64,000 nt of DNA, taken from contig JABBOT010000029.1 in the NCBI GenBank assembly GCA_016165875.1, positions 1,162,639 through 1,226,638 on the forward strand. Reading direction: 5' to 3'. Each line of letters begins with the position of its first letter. Positions within the stretch are counted from its first letter, which is position 1. Made by a program: the position numbers and the translations under genes. The notes under the pieces were generated by a model. It was not told where the DNA came from and ran no database searches. It was given only the letters and a program-made list of their open reading frames with translations. Positions 1 to 10,021 of the stretch are shown here, piece by piece. The DNA is from Acanthopleura granulata (Eukaryota; Mollusca; Polyplacophora; Chitonida; Chitonidae).

Positions 1-366
1 TTGTCAGTAACTTGCTGAATGATCAATGGTTTACTCCAAAAACTGTTGTTTCTCCACACACCATGCTGACTGCCATGGTGTTTTAAAGCCAGAACATTTT
101 CAGTATGGTCTTTATGAACAACAGTATATCAAATAAAGGATTATACTCTTTGGGAAACTCTGAGAACTCTTCTTGTCTTGTTATGACTTGTAAAGAATAC
201 AAAGGAATGATGCATACCTTGGAAAAAATCTGCATTTTTTAGTGGCATCACAAAATGCTTAGAACAGTTTGAATTATACAGAGTATAGACATTTTTTATG
301 GATATTTCATTACCTCTGTGCAATGAAGATGTTCAACTTTTTGTTTTCTATTATTTAATCCCAAAG
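1..366. other. TMEM232 intron sequence, no exon recognised
   Basis: This stretch precedes the first recognisable TMEM232 exon. It has stops in all frames and nothing that matches the family. It is taken to be intron, ending in the acceptor before position 367. Confidence 0.5.
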
Positions 367-3300
367 GATTGACACAACCTGTTCCATGTTGATCCTAGCA
401 GAGGCAGCCAAATCAAACCTTGCTGCCTTGAAGGTGATGCAAAACCTGGCCAAAGGGGAGATTCCACAAGACCTTCAGGACTCTCCACCAACCAGTAGTC
501 GCACTGAGGAGTCAGGTAGGCCAGGCTCCCGCAGCATGTAAAGGGAAATGGTGGTTATCTTGTACAAGAGCATTTGCTTTGTTCCTGTAAATGTTATTTT
601 TATACTCCGTGGTCAGAAATGGAATGTGTATAAGGGTATACACCCCTGACATGTGGTAGTCATGTTGGTGCAGGTTTGTCTGTCCTTCTGTGCAGCTTCT
701 TGTAAACATGATATGTTTTGAACTTTCAATTTTACCAAACTTTTACCGCATGTCCACCTAGTCAAGAGAAAGAACCCTATCAGTTTTCAGTGACCTTAAC
801 CTATCTCTTCAAGGTCATTGAGCTGCATGTAGTTAAAGTGAAAGTATGGGTGTTGTGAAAGACTTGTGTACATGTTTATCTCCTGAACGCTTATTTCATA
901 TTTACCAAACTTAAACCACATTTGTACATATACCAGACCATTTGATAGACACCATATATAATTAACCTCTGACCAATGTTTTCAAGGTCTTTAGAGATGG
1001 TATATCCATTCCATTGTAAAACTGTCTGTCTCTTTAACTATTCAAAACATCTCTACCAGATTTAGACACATGCAGATTGTCCATAGTAATTACTAAGAAT
1101 ACTACACACGCATGTGTCAGAAGAGCTTGTAAATGCTTTATCCACAATGGGGTTATAAAGAAGGTTTCTGAGCTGGGAGAAAACTATTAAGTGGGCATTG
1201 TACTTTTTCTTAGCATTTTTACATGAATGTATATGTGTAAGTTCTTAAAAAGAAATACTAGTTAACAAGTTTCAACAGGATGTGCTGTATTTTTCATGTA
1301 CTGTACCTGCTTGTGATCTCTTGAAGTCTGTGAATAACGTTTGCCGCGGTATCTTTAATGCCATCAGATACATGCAGCATGGAGAATGGTGGCTTTGGTG
1401 AAGAAGATTCTGTGTTGAGTGAAGCCACCCCTCGCCCTTCCCTCAGTGACATATTTGAGCGAAGTGAGGAAGGGGAGACAGAGTCAAGGGTGAAGCCTTC
1501 AGAAATTGGCTCCTCCCCTGAAAGTTTCCAGGAACAACAGCCTGTGACAGCAGCGTTGTCAGCCACGCAAGACAATCAAGAACTCAGGGTGTCTGAGGCT
1601 GGAAGAGCAGACATGGCATGCGCCAGACAGGAGGGGCAAGATGTAACAGAGGTGACGGAGGACAGAACAGAGGCCAGAAAGACAGATCCCAGCCAAGATG
1701 GGGATGGTTCTAGACTTGATGGGAAGGGTTCCAGACAAGAAAGATTGGACTCCAGAGGAGATGTGAGGCCCAAACCTGTCCTGCGTGACCCTGGTATGAG
1801 TAAGCACAGCACCGGCAGGGAAGTCTCCTTTGATGAAAACATCCACCTGGCCATGGTGCAGGAAGTGAACAGCTCAGACCCAGCTGCTCAAGACAATCAG
1901 TCTGACAAAGGAGCCCGACCCTGTGAGGCTCTGCTGTCAGGGGACAGCTCCCAGATGCCAGATACCCTAGACTCCAAGAGGGTCACTGGTCACAGGCCAG
2001 GGACAGAGTCTGCTAATCAATCAGGACGAGGCTCCAGGGTCAGCTCAGCACCCACCTTCACCAACCAAGCGGTTAGTACATACATGTTGTACAATGTTCA
2101 TTTATTTGATATATTGGTTGATGCCATGCTTAATAAATTTTCACTTATGCACAAATAACATTGGTCATATTTAAGGGTGAACGTGGAGCAAACTCCAGTC
2201 TTAAAGCTGCAGACAAAACAGTGAGAACTGGATTTGTCAGTTACTCATTGATTAGTAGCCATTATTATGATCATACATGTCATAAATACGCTATGTGCAT
2301 TGTGCATTTAGGTTGATTATAATTGTGTTTCCCCGAGTTCCCAGCTCAAATATGCCTGGATCCAACCTTAGTTGGTCTCCATGGCTGGCAGTGGGAGATG
2401 GGCATTATGTAGACAAAGGTCATTGTGGGTGTATTGTGAGTTACAGTGTGTGAACAGCCCAGGTCTCCATGGCTGGCACCGGGAGATGGGCATACTGTAC
2501 ACAGATGTCATTGTCTGATTGTGATGAATTGTGGTTTACAGAGTGTGGACAGCCCAGGTCTCCATGGCTGGCACTGGGAGATGGGCATACTGTACACAGA
2601 TGTCATTGTCTGATTGTGATGAATTGTAGTTTACAGAGTGTGGACAGCCCAGGTCTCCATGGCTGGCACTGGGAGATGGGCATACTGTACACAGATGTCA
2701 TTGTCTTACTGTGATGAATTGTGGTTTACAGAGTGTGGACAGCCCAGGTCTCCATGGCTGGCACTGGGAGATGGGCATACTGTACACAGATGTCATTGTC
2801 TGATTGTGATGAATTGTGGTTTACAGAGTGTGGACAGCCCAGGTCTCCATGGCTGGCACTGGGAGATGGGCATACTGTACACAGATGTCATTGTCTGATT
2901 GTGATGAATTGTAGTTTACAGAGTGTGGACAGCCCAGGTCTCCATGGCTGGCACTGGGCGATGGGCATGCTGTACACAGGTGTCATTGTCTTACTGTGAT
3001 GAATTGTGGTTTACAGAGTGTGGACAGCCCAGGTCTCCATGGCTGGCACTGGGAGACCGGCATCATGTACACAGATGTCATGGCTGACATTTGTCTCCAT
3101 GGCAGCTCCTCCCACATACAGAAAAGGGCTTTGGTTGGGGACAACGAGGACTTTCGTGACGTGTTGAGACAACGGATAACAGAGACACCTCTCCCCAGCG
3201 CAGGATTGTTAGACTTGGCATTTTTCCACTCCACAACAGACTCAAAGGATGGCAGTATGTGTATTAAATATCAAAAATGTTAAATAATGTTTATATTGTA

Positions 3301-6300
3301 ACCAGGCTGGGTTGTGTTGTCATCTGGGGAGACTAGCTTGGTAAAGTAAAAACCACAACAACATGGTATAGTGGAAGGCTGTCCTTTTTATTCAACCCCA
3401 TCTGGCTGTGTTACATGGTACATGTCTTAAGCTGATACATACATATCCCTGGGGCTGACCATACTAACTGGGGTGTCTCTGGGTGTGGCGTCTCTCCATG
3501 TGTCTCCCTGTGTGTCTCCCTGTGTGTCTCCCCATGTGTGCCTCCCTGTGTGTCTCCCCAGAGCTTCATTAGGGCTGGACTTTTATAGCCCCAGCTCAGA
3601 CCTCACTGAGGACAGACCCTGCCCTAATGACCATTCCAGATTTGAACACCAACCAGAGCCAAGTTGTGTTTTCTACATACATAATCTCTTTAAATATTTC
3701 TTTTCCTAAACATTACATCTCAATCAATTTAACTGCATCATTTAGATTTCATAGTGACACATTACTATGTGAAAGATGAATTTTATACTGTAAATGGTAC
3801 TTTAAGTTTTAAGCCTTTCAATGTGAAATTTCTGCTACAGAAGATAAAACTTGTTTGCATTTTTGCTATTTTCCCTTACATCGCAACAACTTCCTACATT
3901 TAATTATTTCTAAATAAAAGTGCAAACCTAGACAAATCTACTGATACTACATGCATATTACACAAATGAATACAAAGGTTAGTAATTCTCAATTAAAGTT
4001 AGCCCCCTAACACACACACTGTATCTGCATAGTAATCTATACCTAGACTGACTCTACTCTACTACAATACCTCCTCCCTACAAAAATTTGGTCCCCAAAT
4101 TGCGGAAAGATCTAAAGTGACATCCAGAGGCGTGCTATAGGTAACATGATGGACAATACTTTATACTGGCCTATCCATATAGGTATCAAACATAGAGCAA
4201 TACATATAACTGGCCTAGACTTTACAGTCAAATATAAATTTTCCTTTCATTTTGCTGAATCCAAAATGTCATATTTGCCTATAGCTAAAGCCTATTCATA
4301 CACGTTATTAAATTTATAAGTTTTCAATTAAAACATCAGCAACTTCAGTTAAAACACTTGGTGATAACTGCTTGACTGATCAACTGTTGCACTTATATAT
4401 GCTTATAAGGTTGAAGAATATGCAAACATTTTACCATATAAACAAAATAACTTGTGTGACGACTGTTATCCATATAGGAAAAATACAATGAACTGTCATA
4501 AACAAGTTTACAGTTACATATACCAATAATCCATAATGTCATAAGTCCGTATCTCTGACTCTTACGTGATCTCCATAGATCTGCATGTATCATCATAATA
4601 TCTCATATTTTATCATTTCTATCATAAATCAATAATTGGTTGCCATTAAAACTCATGGTGATAATTGGGCACTCCGCTTTCACAATTTATCAATTCTACT
4701 ATTATATTTGTATTTGCACACACGTGCATGTAACCTGTATCATGAGTACGAATGTTATAATTAAAACACAAGGTAGTAAGCAAATAACAAACGTTCTAGT
4801 ACACATATAGTGAGGACGATAATACAGCACATTGTAGTGGTCATACTTAGCAAATACCGGTATATCACATGTTAATATTTCATTTTGTATTTCACATACC
4901 CTGCTACATTTAAGTATATTCCATATAGGACTTACTAATGTACATGAGATCTATTTAACTCTCTTTGTTTCATAACTCACGATGACATATATGTCACCTA
5001 CCTTGATACATTTCAGTATAGTCCATGAAAAAGTTACACTGATGTGACCCATAAATCTCTTCACATTTCCTTTTCACACTTTTTATATTATCTTTACAAC
5101 ACTGATCTACAACATCTACATTTACATGTACACATAGGTTATTAAGTATTCCACCTTATTAGAATAAGTAACAAAGTAGTTTCCATTCAAATATTTCAAA
5201 AGGTTCATAATAAAATCTTTGATCCAGATGTTTCTTGTGCTGTACTGTTCTCGTGGAATGAGCCATTTTAATATGTAAGTGGTCATCTCACAGGTGGCTT
5301 GACCTTCATACAGTGTCAACACATCTGGCATCCATAACTTCCAAGGCAGTGGGTATGTGATCTTCTGGTCAAGGCATACACACATGGCTTTAGGGCTTGT
5401 CAAGTGTTTCAGGATCACAGGGATGACACTGACACTGGCACTGACTGTTACATAACACACAGAAGGGAAAACTAAAGGAACAGTCATTAGCCAAGGACTG
5501 GCCATTACATGGCTGTAAACTGTCTTCAACCAGCCCATTCTGCACAGCAATGGTTTTAGTGTCCAGATTCAGTGTCACTTGATTAGCTTCCATAAAAATT
5601 AATCCCAGTTATCATGGTATGCCTGAGTTTCTCCAAAACACAAGACTTCTGTTCTACTTTAAGTCTGTTGATCTGGATCATTATTAATCCATCTTCCCTG
5701 GACATTTCACTTGCTCACTGTGAACACCAACAATATATGTAAATGTCCACTGGTTATTGGTCCTATAAAGTTTTAATTGAATGCCAGCTAGGGAAGACAC
5801 TAACTCCACATGCACATATTCTGAACAGTTTTCTCAGTTACTACAACACAAATGGTTTGCCTACCCAATGCTTCCTTGGCCTGCAACTCTGAGGACTGGA
5901 ACCAGGGAAGTGTCTTTGCCTTCTTTGCTAGGGTGGCTTCCAGGACTGTGGAAGGTTCCATTCTTGGCATCGAACTTTGCTTGATGACCAGTTTCTGGCA
6001 GACCCTTCTTTCTTAGGCATGTTGTGATGTCCTCAGGCTGATTTGGTTGCATTTACATGACTGCCATCTCATCAAGTCTTTTCTCCAAGCCAACAATTCA
6101 ACTGCAGTCGGGCATCCTCTTGTACCTGAAAGGCTTTGGTCTGTTGATACTGAATTCGCCATGACTCCACTTTTCTGTCTGGTTCCTGCCCTCAAACTTT
6201 CCCTGCCCGGGTTCTCCACCAGTTGTAACCAGGCGGGTTGTGTTAGTTGTCATCTGGGGAGACTAGCTTGGTAAAGTAAAAACCACAACAACATGGTATA

Positions 6301-9300
6301 GTGGAAGGCTGTCCTTTTTATTCAACCCCATCTGGCTGTGTTACATGGTACATGTCTTAAGCTGATACATACATATCCCTGGGGCTGACCATACTAACTG
6401 GGGTGTCTCTGGGTGTGGCGTCTCTCCATGTGTCTCCCTGTGTGTCTCCCTGTGTGTCTCCCCATGTGTGCCTCCCTGTGTGTCTCCCCAGAGCTTCATT
6501 AGGGCTGGACTTTTATAGCCCCAGCTCAGACCTCACTGAGGACAGACCCTGCCCTAATGACCATTCCAGATTTGAACACCAACCAGAGCCAAGTTGTGTT
6601 TTCTACATACATAATCTCTTTAAATATTTCTTTTCCTAAACATTACATCTCAATCAATTTAACTGCATCATTTAGATTTCATAGTGACACATTACTATGT
6701 GAAAGATGAATTTTATACTGTAAATGGTACTTTAAGTTTTAAGCCTTTCAATGTGAAATTTCTGCTACAGAAGATAAAACTTGTTTGCATTTTTGCTATT
6801 TTCCCTTACATCGCAACAACTTCCTACATTTAATTATTTCTAAATAAAAGTGCAAACCTAGACAAATCTACTGATACTACATGCATATTACACAAATGAA
6901 TACAAAGGTTAGTAATTCTCAATTAAAGTTAGCCCCCTAACACACACACTGTATCTGCATAGTAATCTATACCTAGACTGACTCTACTCTACTACAATAT
7001 ACTGCTCAAAATTCTCAAAAATTCCGTCTCTCTGTGTATATTAAAATAACTTTGTGTAATACATGTGCAGGATCTGTGATGGGGGGTTGTATAAAAATGC
7101 CCTTCCACCTGTTTATGGATCAGGTGGGTGTGTCTACTTTGTATCTTAAAAAATTTGTGTTACGTGGAACAGTGTGGTACTTGGAAAAGTTTCTTACCAC
7201 CATAGTTATGGTTTGATGAATTTTTGATAAATAGTCTCATTAATTTTTGAAGATTATTGCTGTGTTGTTTTCATTACTCAGGGCTTGAATTCTGCCCCAG
7301 CTCAGATTGATTGAATGCACCCCATGGATTTAATTAATTGTGGGTGGTGACATCACGGTCATATCATGGCTTTTCATCTAGGTGAGAATGACTGGAGCTG
7401 GAGGATTCGCTATGGCGCCATCCACTCCCTGGTGAAGATCTGCCGTTGTCTAACCAATGACAAGGCCAAAGAGGGTCTGCGGAATGTGGCCTGGGCCACG
7501 CTCATCCACGCCCACTCTAAAGAGAAGGACGACAGAGTTCTGGAGGCTCTCAAAGTAGGGGAGGTAAGACCTCAGGTGCATCAGATGAAATATTGACAAA
7601 CATGATGACCAGTTACTACACTGTTGAAACAGGTATTCTATGACTGTACTGTACTTACACCTCAACCACAAGACATCCATGATATAAATTGTAAGGGAAA
7701 TGTCTGCCAAAGGTGACGGCTGTGCACCTGAAGGTGACCTCTGTTCCTGAACATGGCCTCTGTGTAGCTGAAGGTGATGGCTGTGTACCTGAAAGTGAAG
7801 TATGTGTACCTGAACGTGACCTCTGCATTTCTGAACATGACCTCTGTGTACCTGAACATGACCTCTGTGTACCTCAGCGTGACCTCTGTGTTCCCGAAGG
7901 TGACGGCTGTGTACAATTCCTTTAAAAATCTGATGGTCAGCCTGATTGTGGAGAAAATGAGATTTATGAGCACATGTAGCTGGCATGTTTTATGGTTTGA
8001 TATGTTACACTTTTGGTCGGCATGTTTTACAGTTTTGATATGAAGTCATAAATGAATATTTTTGATTTTGAAAGCAATAGATCAAAACAATAAGACGAAT
8101 GAATGAATAAGTATGAAATGAGATGAAAAAGAGAGACAAATGCTGTGAAACAGACTAAATTAATATCATTTATTACTGCACTTATGTGTTAACTGCAATG
8201 CCTGGTGTAAATTAGTGCCCATTACCAAGTTTACAGTGATAAATATTCCCACATCTAACATACTGATATGCTCACGGATTGTGAAAGAGAAGTGGTTGCC
8301 AATAAGCGTTATGGTCACATGACTGTTATCCACCTCTTATTATCATTAAGTGTGCAGAAACAGTGGGAGAGGGGAATTCCCAGGTAATGGGCCCGTACCT
8401 CGTGTCACAGCAAAAGACAAACACCTTTAACCTCTTGGTCTAATTTAATATTATAAACGCATTGATAAATGAATCGATGTAATAAGTATTAAATAAAACA
8501 GGTAAATATGAAATTCTTAATGTGACTGCTTCAGAGTTTTTTGTATGGACATCAAGAACATATCCATTATGTATATTGCAGGTCCACAGCAGTTTGGAGA
8601 GTTTGGCAGGATGTCACATGGTTACTCCTGCCGGTGTGATTGGTGGAAGGATCGCAGCTGGGCTGGCCAGCATATACTTACCTCCCTTACCCTCCCCCGT
8701 CATCTTGCCTGCTCCCAAGAAGAGCCAAGCTCGCCGATCACTGTACCCAACCCATGTGAAGACACACATCCAACCACGGCAGCCAATGAGAACAACCCTC
8801 AGGTATGATCTTTGTGTTTCTCTTGCTACAGTATAATTCCCTGTTGTGGCTGCAATGTGTGCTCATAATTGCTTGTTAATTATTTCACCCTGACCTATGT
8901 AACACAGTCAAGATTATAGTTATGTTGATATTAGAAGAAAAAGTTTGGACATGTCACTATATCCACAGTAAAATTCCTAATTCGATGTGTAATAAAGTTG
9001 CTAGGGAAATTTTAGATAGTATGTATAGTTGTATGAATGTGGTTCAGGGTCCCGTTTTACAAAGGGGGTGTAAGTTATGTCAAAGGTAACTCGTGACAAC
9101 ACTTACTATAGAGCTATGTCGCTGTGGTAGTTACGTTTGATGTAGCTTTACACCCTCTTCATAAAACGGGCCCCAGGAACTCAGCTGATGTATGGACAGC
9201 TGGAGCAGTAAGGTGTGTATTCTGCTGTTGTAGGGACGAGATTGCTCTGGCCACAGCTATACATGAACCACAGCCCAGCTTTAACACACGGATGAGTTTT

Positions 9301-10021
9301 GACCTGAGGCGTATTGTGGAGGATCAGGTACAGTATGGTCAAGTACATCCATGCAATGAGCCACGGTAATGACGGGGTTCATTCCAGTAAACCAGATAAC
9401 ACGGAGCAAATGTATTACAGCAGCGGTTGAAAAAGTGATTCACAACCAGCAAATGTCAAACCTATGTCCTGTGAAAAACTACTGAAAAAAATTCTTCCTG
9501 TTTTATATTTGATCTTCTGTTTAAACAGTTTCATACAAGTTCATCAACCCGAGGACTTGTAGGGTTTAGAAAATGAAGTAGTTGTACCTGTAGTAAACAA
9601 GATGCCGAAGGTGTATTGGCCGAGTGGTCAAGACAACCATTGATCTTTATTACAGTCACTAGGACTCCTGAGTTGTGGGTTCAGTCCTGACCTTGGACAA
9701 GGAATTTGTGGGCTCCTGCTGTTCATGGTGAGGGTAAGCGATTAGCAAATCTTCATCAGAGTGCAGTCCTAAGGTTAATGGTTTGGTCAGGTTGCCTCCA
9801 CCCATAAAACTGACCAATATCCTGTACGTGAAAATTCTTTAGTACGGTGTTAAGCAACAATCAAATACCTGTTGTAGTGGCGTAAGGAGCTGCACGCTGA
9901 CATGGATGAGGAGCAGAGTGGTCGTCTGGAGGAGCTGGAACGTCAGCAGGCCGAGGAAGAGAAGCGACAGCGGCACGTGGCCGAGAATAAGGCCAGGAAG
10001 TTCTCACGGCCAGCCACATAG
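367..10021 (+). CDS. TMEM232: TMEM232 (transmembrane protein 232), 3' part of gene, eight exons
   Basis: Coding exons are 367-515, 1368-2071, 2176-2220, 3017-3254, 7382-7563, 8582-8802, 9234-9327 and 9878-10021 (stop TAG). All junctions are GT-AG and in phase, giving about 591 residues; the N-terminus lies before the window. Segments that match human TMEM232 from memory, in order, are LILAEAAKSNLAALK, HGWHWETGIMYTDVMADICL, SWRIRYGAIHSLVKICR, GLRNVAW, GGRIAAGLASIYLPP and the charged coiled-coil tail WRKELHADMDEEQ. The family is an ARM/HEAT-like helical protein reported in testis and cilia; its biochemical role is not established. Odd points: exon 1368-2071 encodes a ~235-residue acidic, Ser/Gln-rich low-complexity insertion absent from the human protein, and the intron before 3017 is a tandem array of that exon's own 5' edge. 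The start codon is outside the window. Confidence 0.88.
1368..2071 (+). other. Large low-complexity exon of TMEM232
   Basis: A single 704-nt exon encodes a Ser/Asp/Glu/Gln/Arg-rich, predicted disordered segment with repeated SRxD/GSRxE-like runs. It lies between the helix ending LAKGEIPQDLQD and the helix starting HGWHW, where human TMEM232 has only a short linker. The split Asp codon (G|AT) at the acceptor and the phase-0 donor both fit the neighbouring exons, so it is coding and not a retained intron. The open frame runs on past the donor to 2158, but that part is intronic. Confidence 0.75.
2366..3080 (+). repeat. 95-bp tandem array built from a TMEM232 exon edge
   Basis: The phrase GGTCTCCATGGCTGGCA recurs at about 2373, 2462, 2557, 2652, 2747, 2842, 2937 and 3032. 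Spacing is 95 bp from the second copy on. Each unit carries a splice-acceptor-like TTTACAG followed by the first ~65 nt of the exon that begins at 3017. Upstream copies run into an in-frame TGA, whereas the last copy continues as the true exon. Confidence 0.9.
3297..4066 (-). repeat. 3' LTR (low-coordinate copy)
   Basis: The end nearest 4066 abuts the purine tract, so this is the 3' LTR of the minus-strand element. It has a GTGTGTCTCCC-type internal mini-repeat (about 3495-3560) and a minus-strand AATAAA at 3387-3392. It differs from the other LTR mainly by small indels near 3306-3322. Confidence 0.85.
6224..6996 (-). repeat. 5' LTR (high-coordinate copy)
   Basis: Direct repeat of 3297-4066 at a constant offset of 2930 over most of its length. 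The primer-binding-type site lies immediately inside its low-coordinate end. The 78-residue open frame in both LTRs is identical, which argues for a young insertion. Confidence 0.85.
7713..7914 (+). repeat. 24-bp minisatellite in a TMEM232 intron
   Basis: About eight imperfect units of the type GTGACCTCTGTGTACCTGAACAT. Because 24 is a multiple of three, the array is open in several frames on both strands and produces spurious repetitive ORFs. Confidence 0.85.
9046..9176. mobile_element. Short palindromic MITE-like element
   Basis: The ends are inverted repeats: GGGTCCCGTTTTACAAAGGG at the left pairs with the complement of the right-hand stretch ending ATAAAACGGGCCCC. The GGGCCCGTTT-type end resembles small inverted-repeat elements common in marine invertebrate genomes. 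It lies in the intron just before the TMEM232 exon at 9234. Confidence 0.6.
9609..9866 (+). mobile_element. tRNA-derived SINE (Ser/Leu-type head)
   Basis: The head reads GGCCGAGTGGTCAAGA (A box of a Leu/Ser-type tRNA), then GGTTCAGTCC (B box) about 60 nt later, followed by a body and an end TACGGTGTTAAGCAACAATC. It sits in the last TMEM232 intron, directly before the terminal exon. Confidence 0.65.

Larger units (their letters stand above)
3297..6996 (-). mobile_element. Defective LTR retrotransposon, probably Ty3/Gypsy-like, in a TMEM232 intron
   Basis: Two near-identical LTRs of about 770 bp (3297-4066 and 6224-6996) flank a 2157-bp interior. LTR ends are TG...CA and the insertion has a 4-bp target duplication ATAT (3293-3296 and 6997-7000). 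On the minus strand a primer-binding-type sequence TGGTGGAGAACCCGGG lies 2 nt inside the 5' LTR (about 6206-6221), and a purine tract GGGAGGAGG abuts the 3' LTR (4070-4078). These fix the orientation as minus. The interior has no intact gag-pol. Around 5390-5608 (-) a short stretch reading LGLIFMEANQVTLNLD resembles the C-terminal end of a retropepsin (ILGxDFM-type motif) with stops just before it. Reverse transcriptase, RNase H and integrase were not seen. It is therefore a non-autonomous, probably recent insertion. Confidence 0.85.

Noticed and set aside
1358..2158. Stand-alone 266-residue gene starting at ATG 1358
   Set aside because: The ATG lies in the intron just before the acceptor at 1367 and the last 29 codons are intronic. 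The frame joins neighbouring TMEM232 exons in phase.
2469..2999. Overlapping plus-strand open frames of 80-92 residues with repeated SPGLHGWHW/SMAGTGRWAYC
   Set aside because: They are frames through the 95-bp tandem array. Only the final unit (from 3017) is a spliced TMEM232 exon.
3473..3709. 78-residue plus-strand open frame, repeated identically at 6403-6639
   Set aside because: Both lie inside the LTRs and are rich in a short CVSPCVS repeat. The element's orientation is minus, so this is not an element gene.
3297..6996. Plus-strand orientation of the LTR element (TATA-like 3580s, AATAAA 3912)
   Set aside because: No primer-binding site follows the low-coordinate LTR and no purine tract precedes the high-coordinate LTR on the plus strand. 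Both signals are in place on the minus strand.
7450..7986. 178-residue minus-strand open frame with HRGHVQVHRGHV repeats
   Set aside because: It is the reverse of the 24-bp minisatellite and runs antisense through a TMEM232 exon.
9609..9700. Possible tRNA-Ser/Leu gene
   Set aside because: A and B boxes are present, but the acceptor stem does not pair and a SINE body follows directly.
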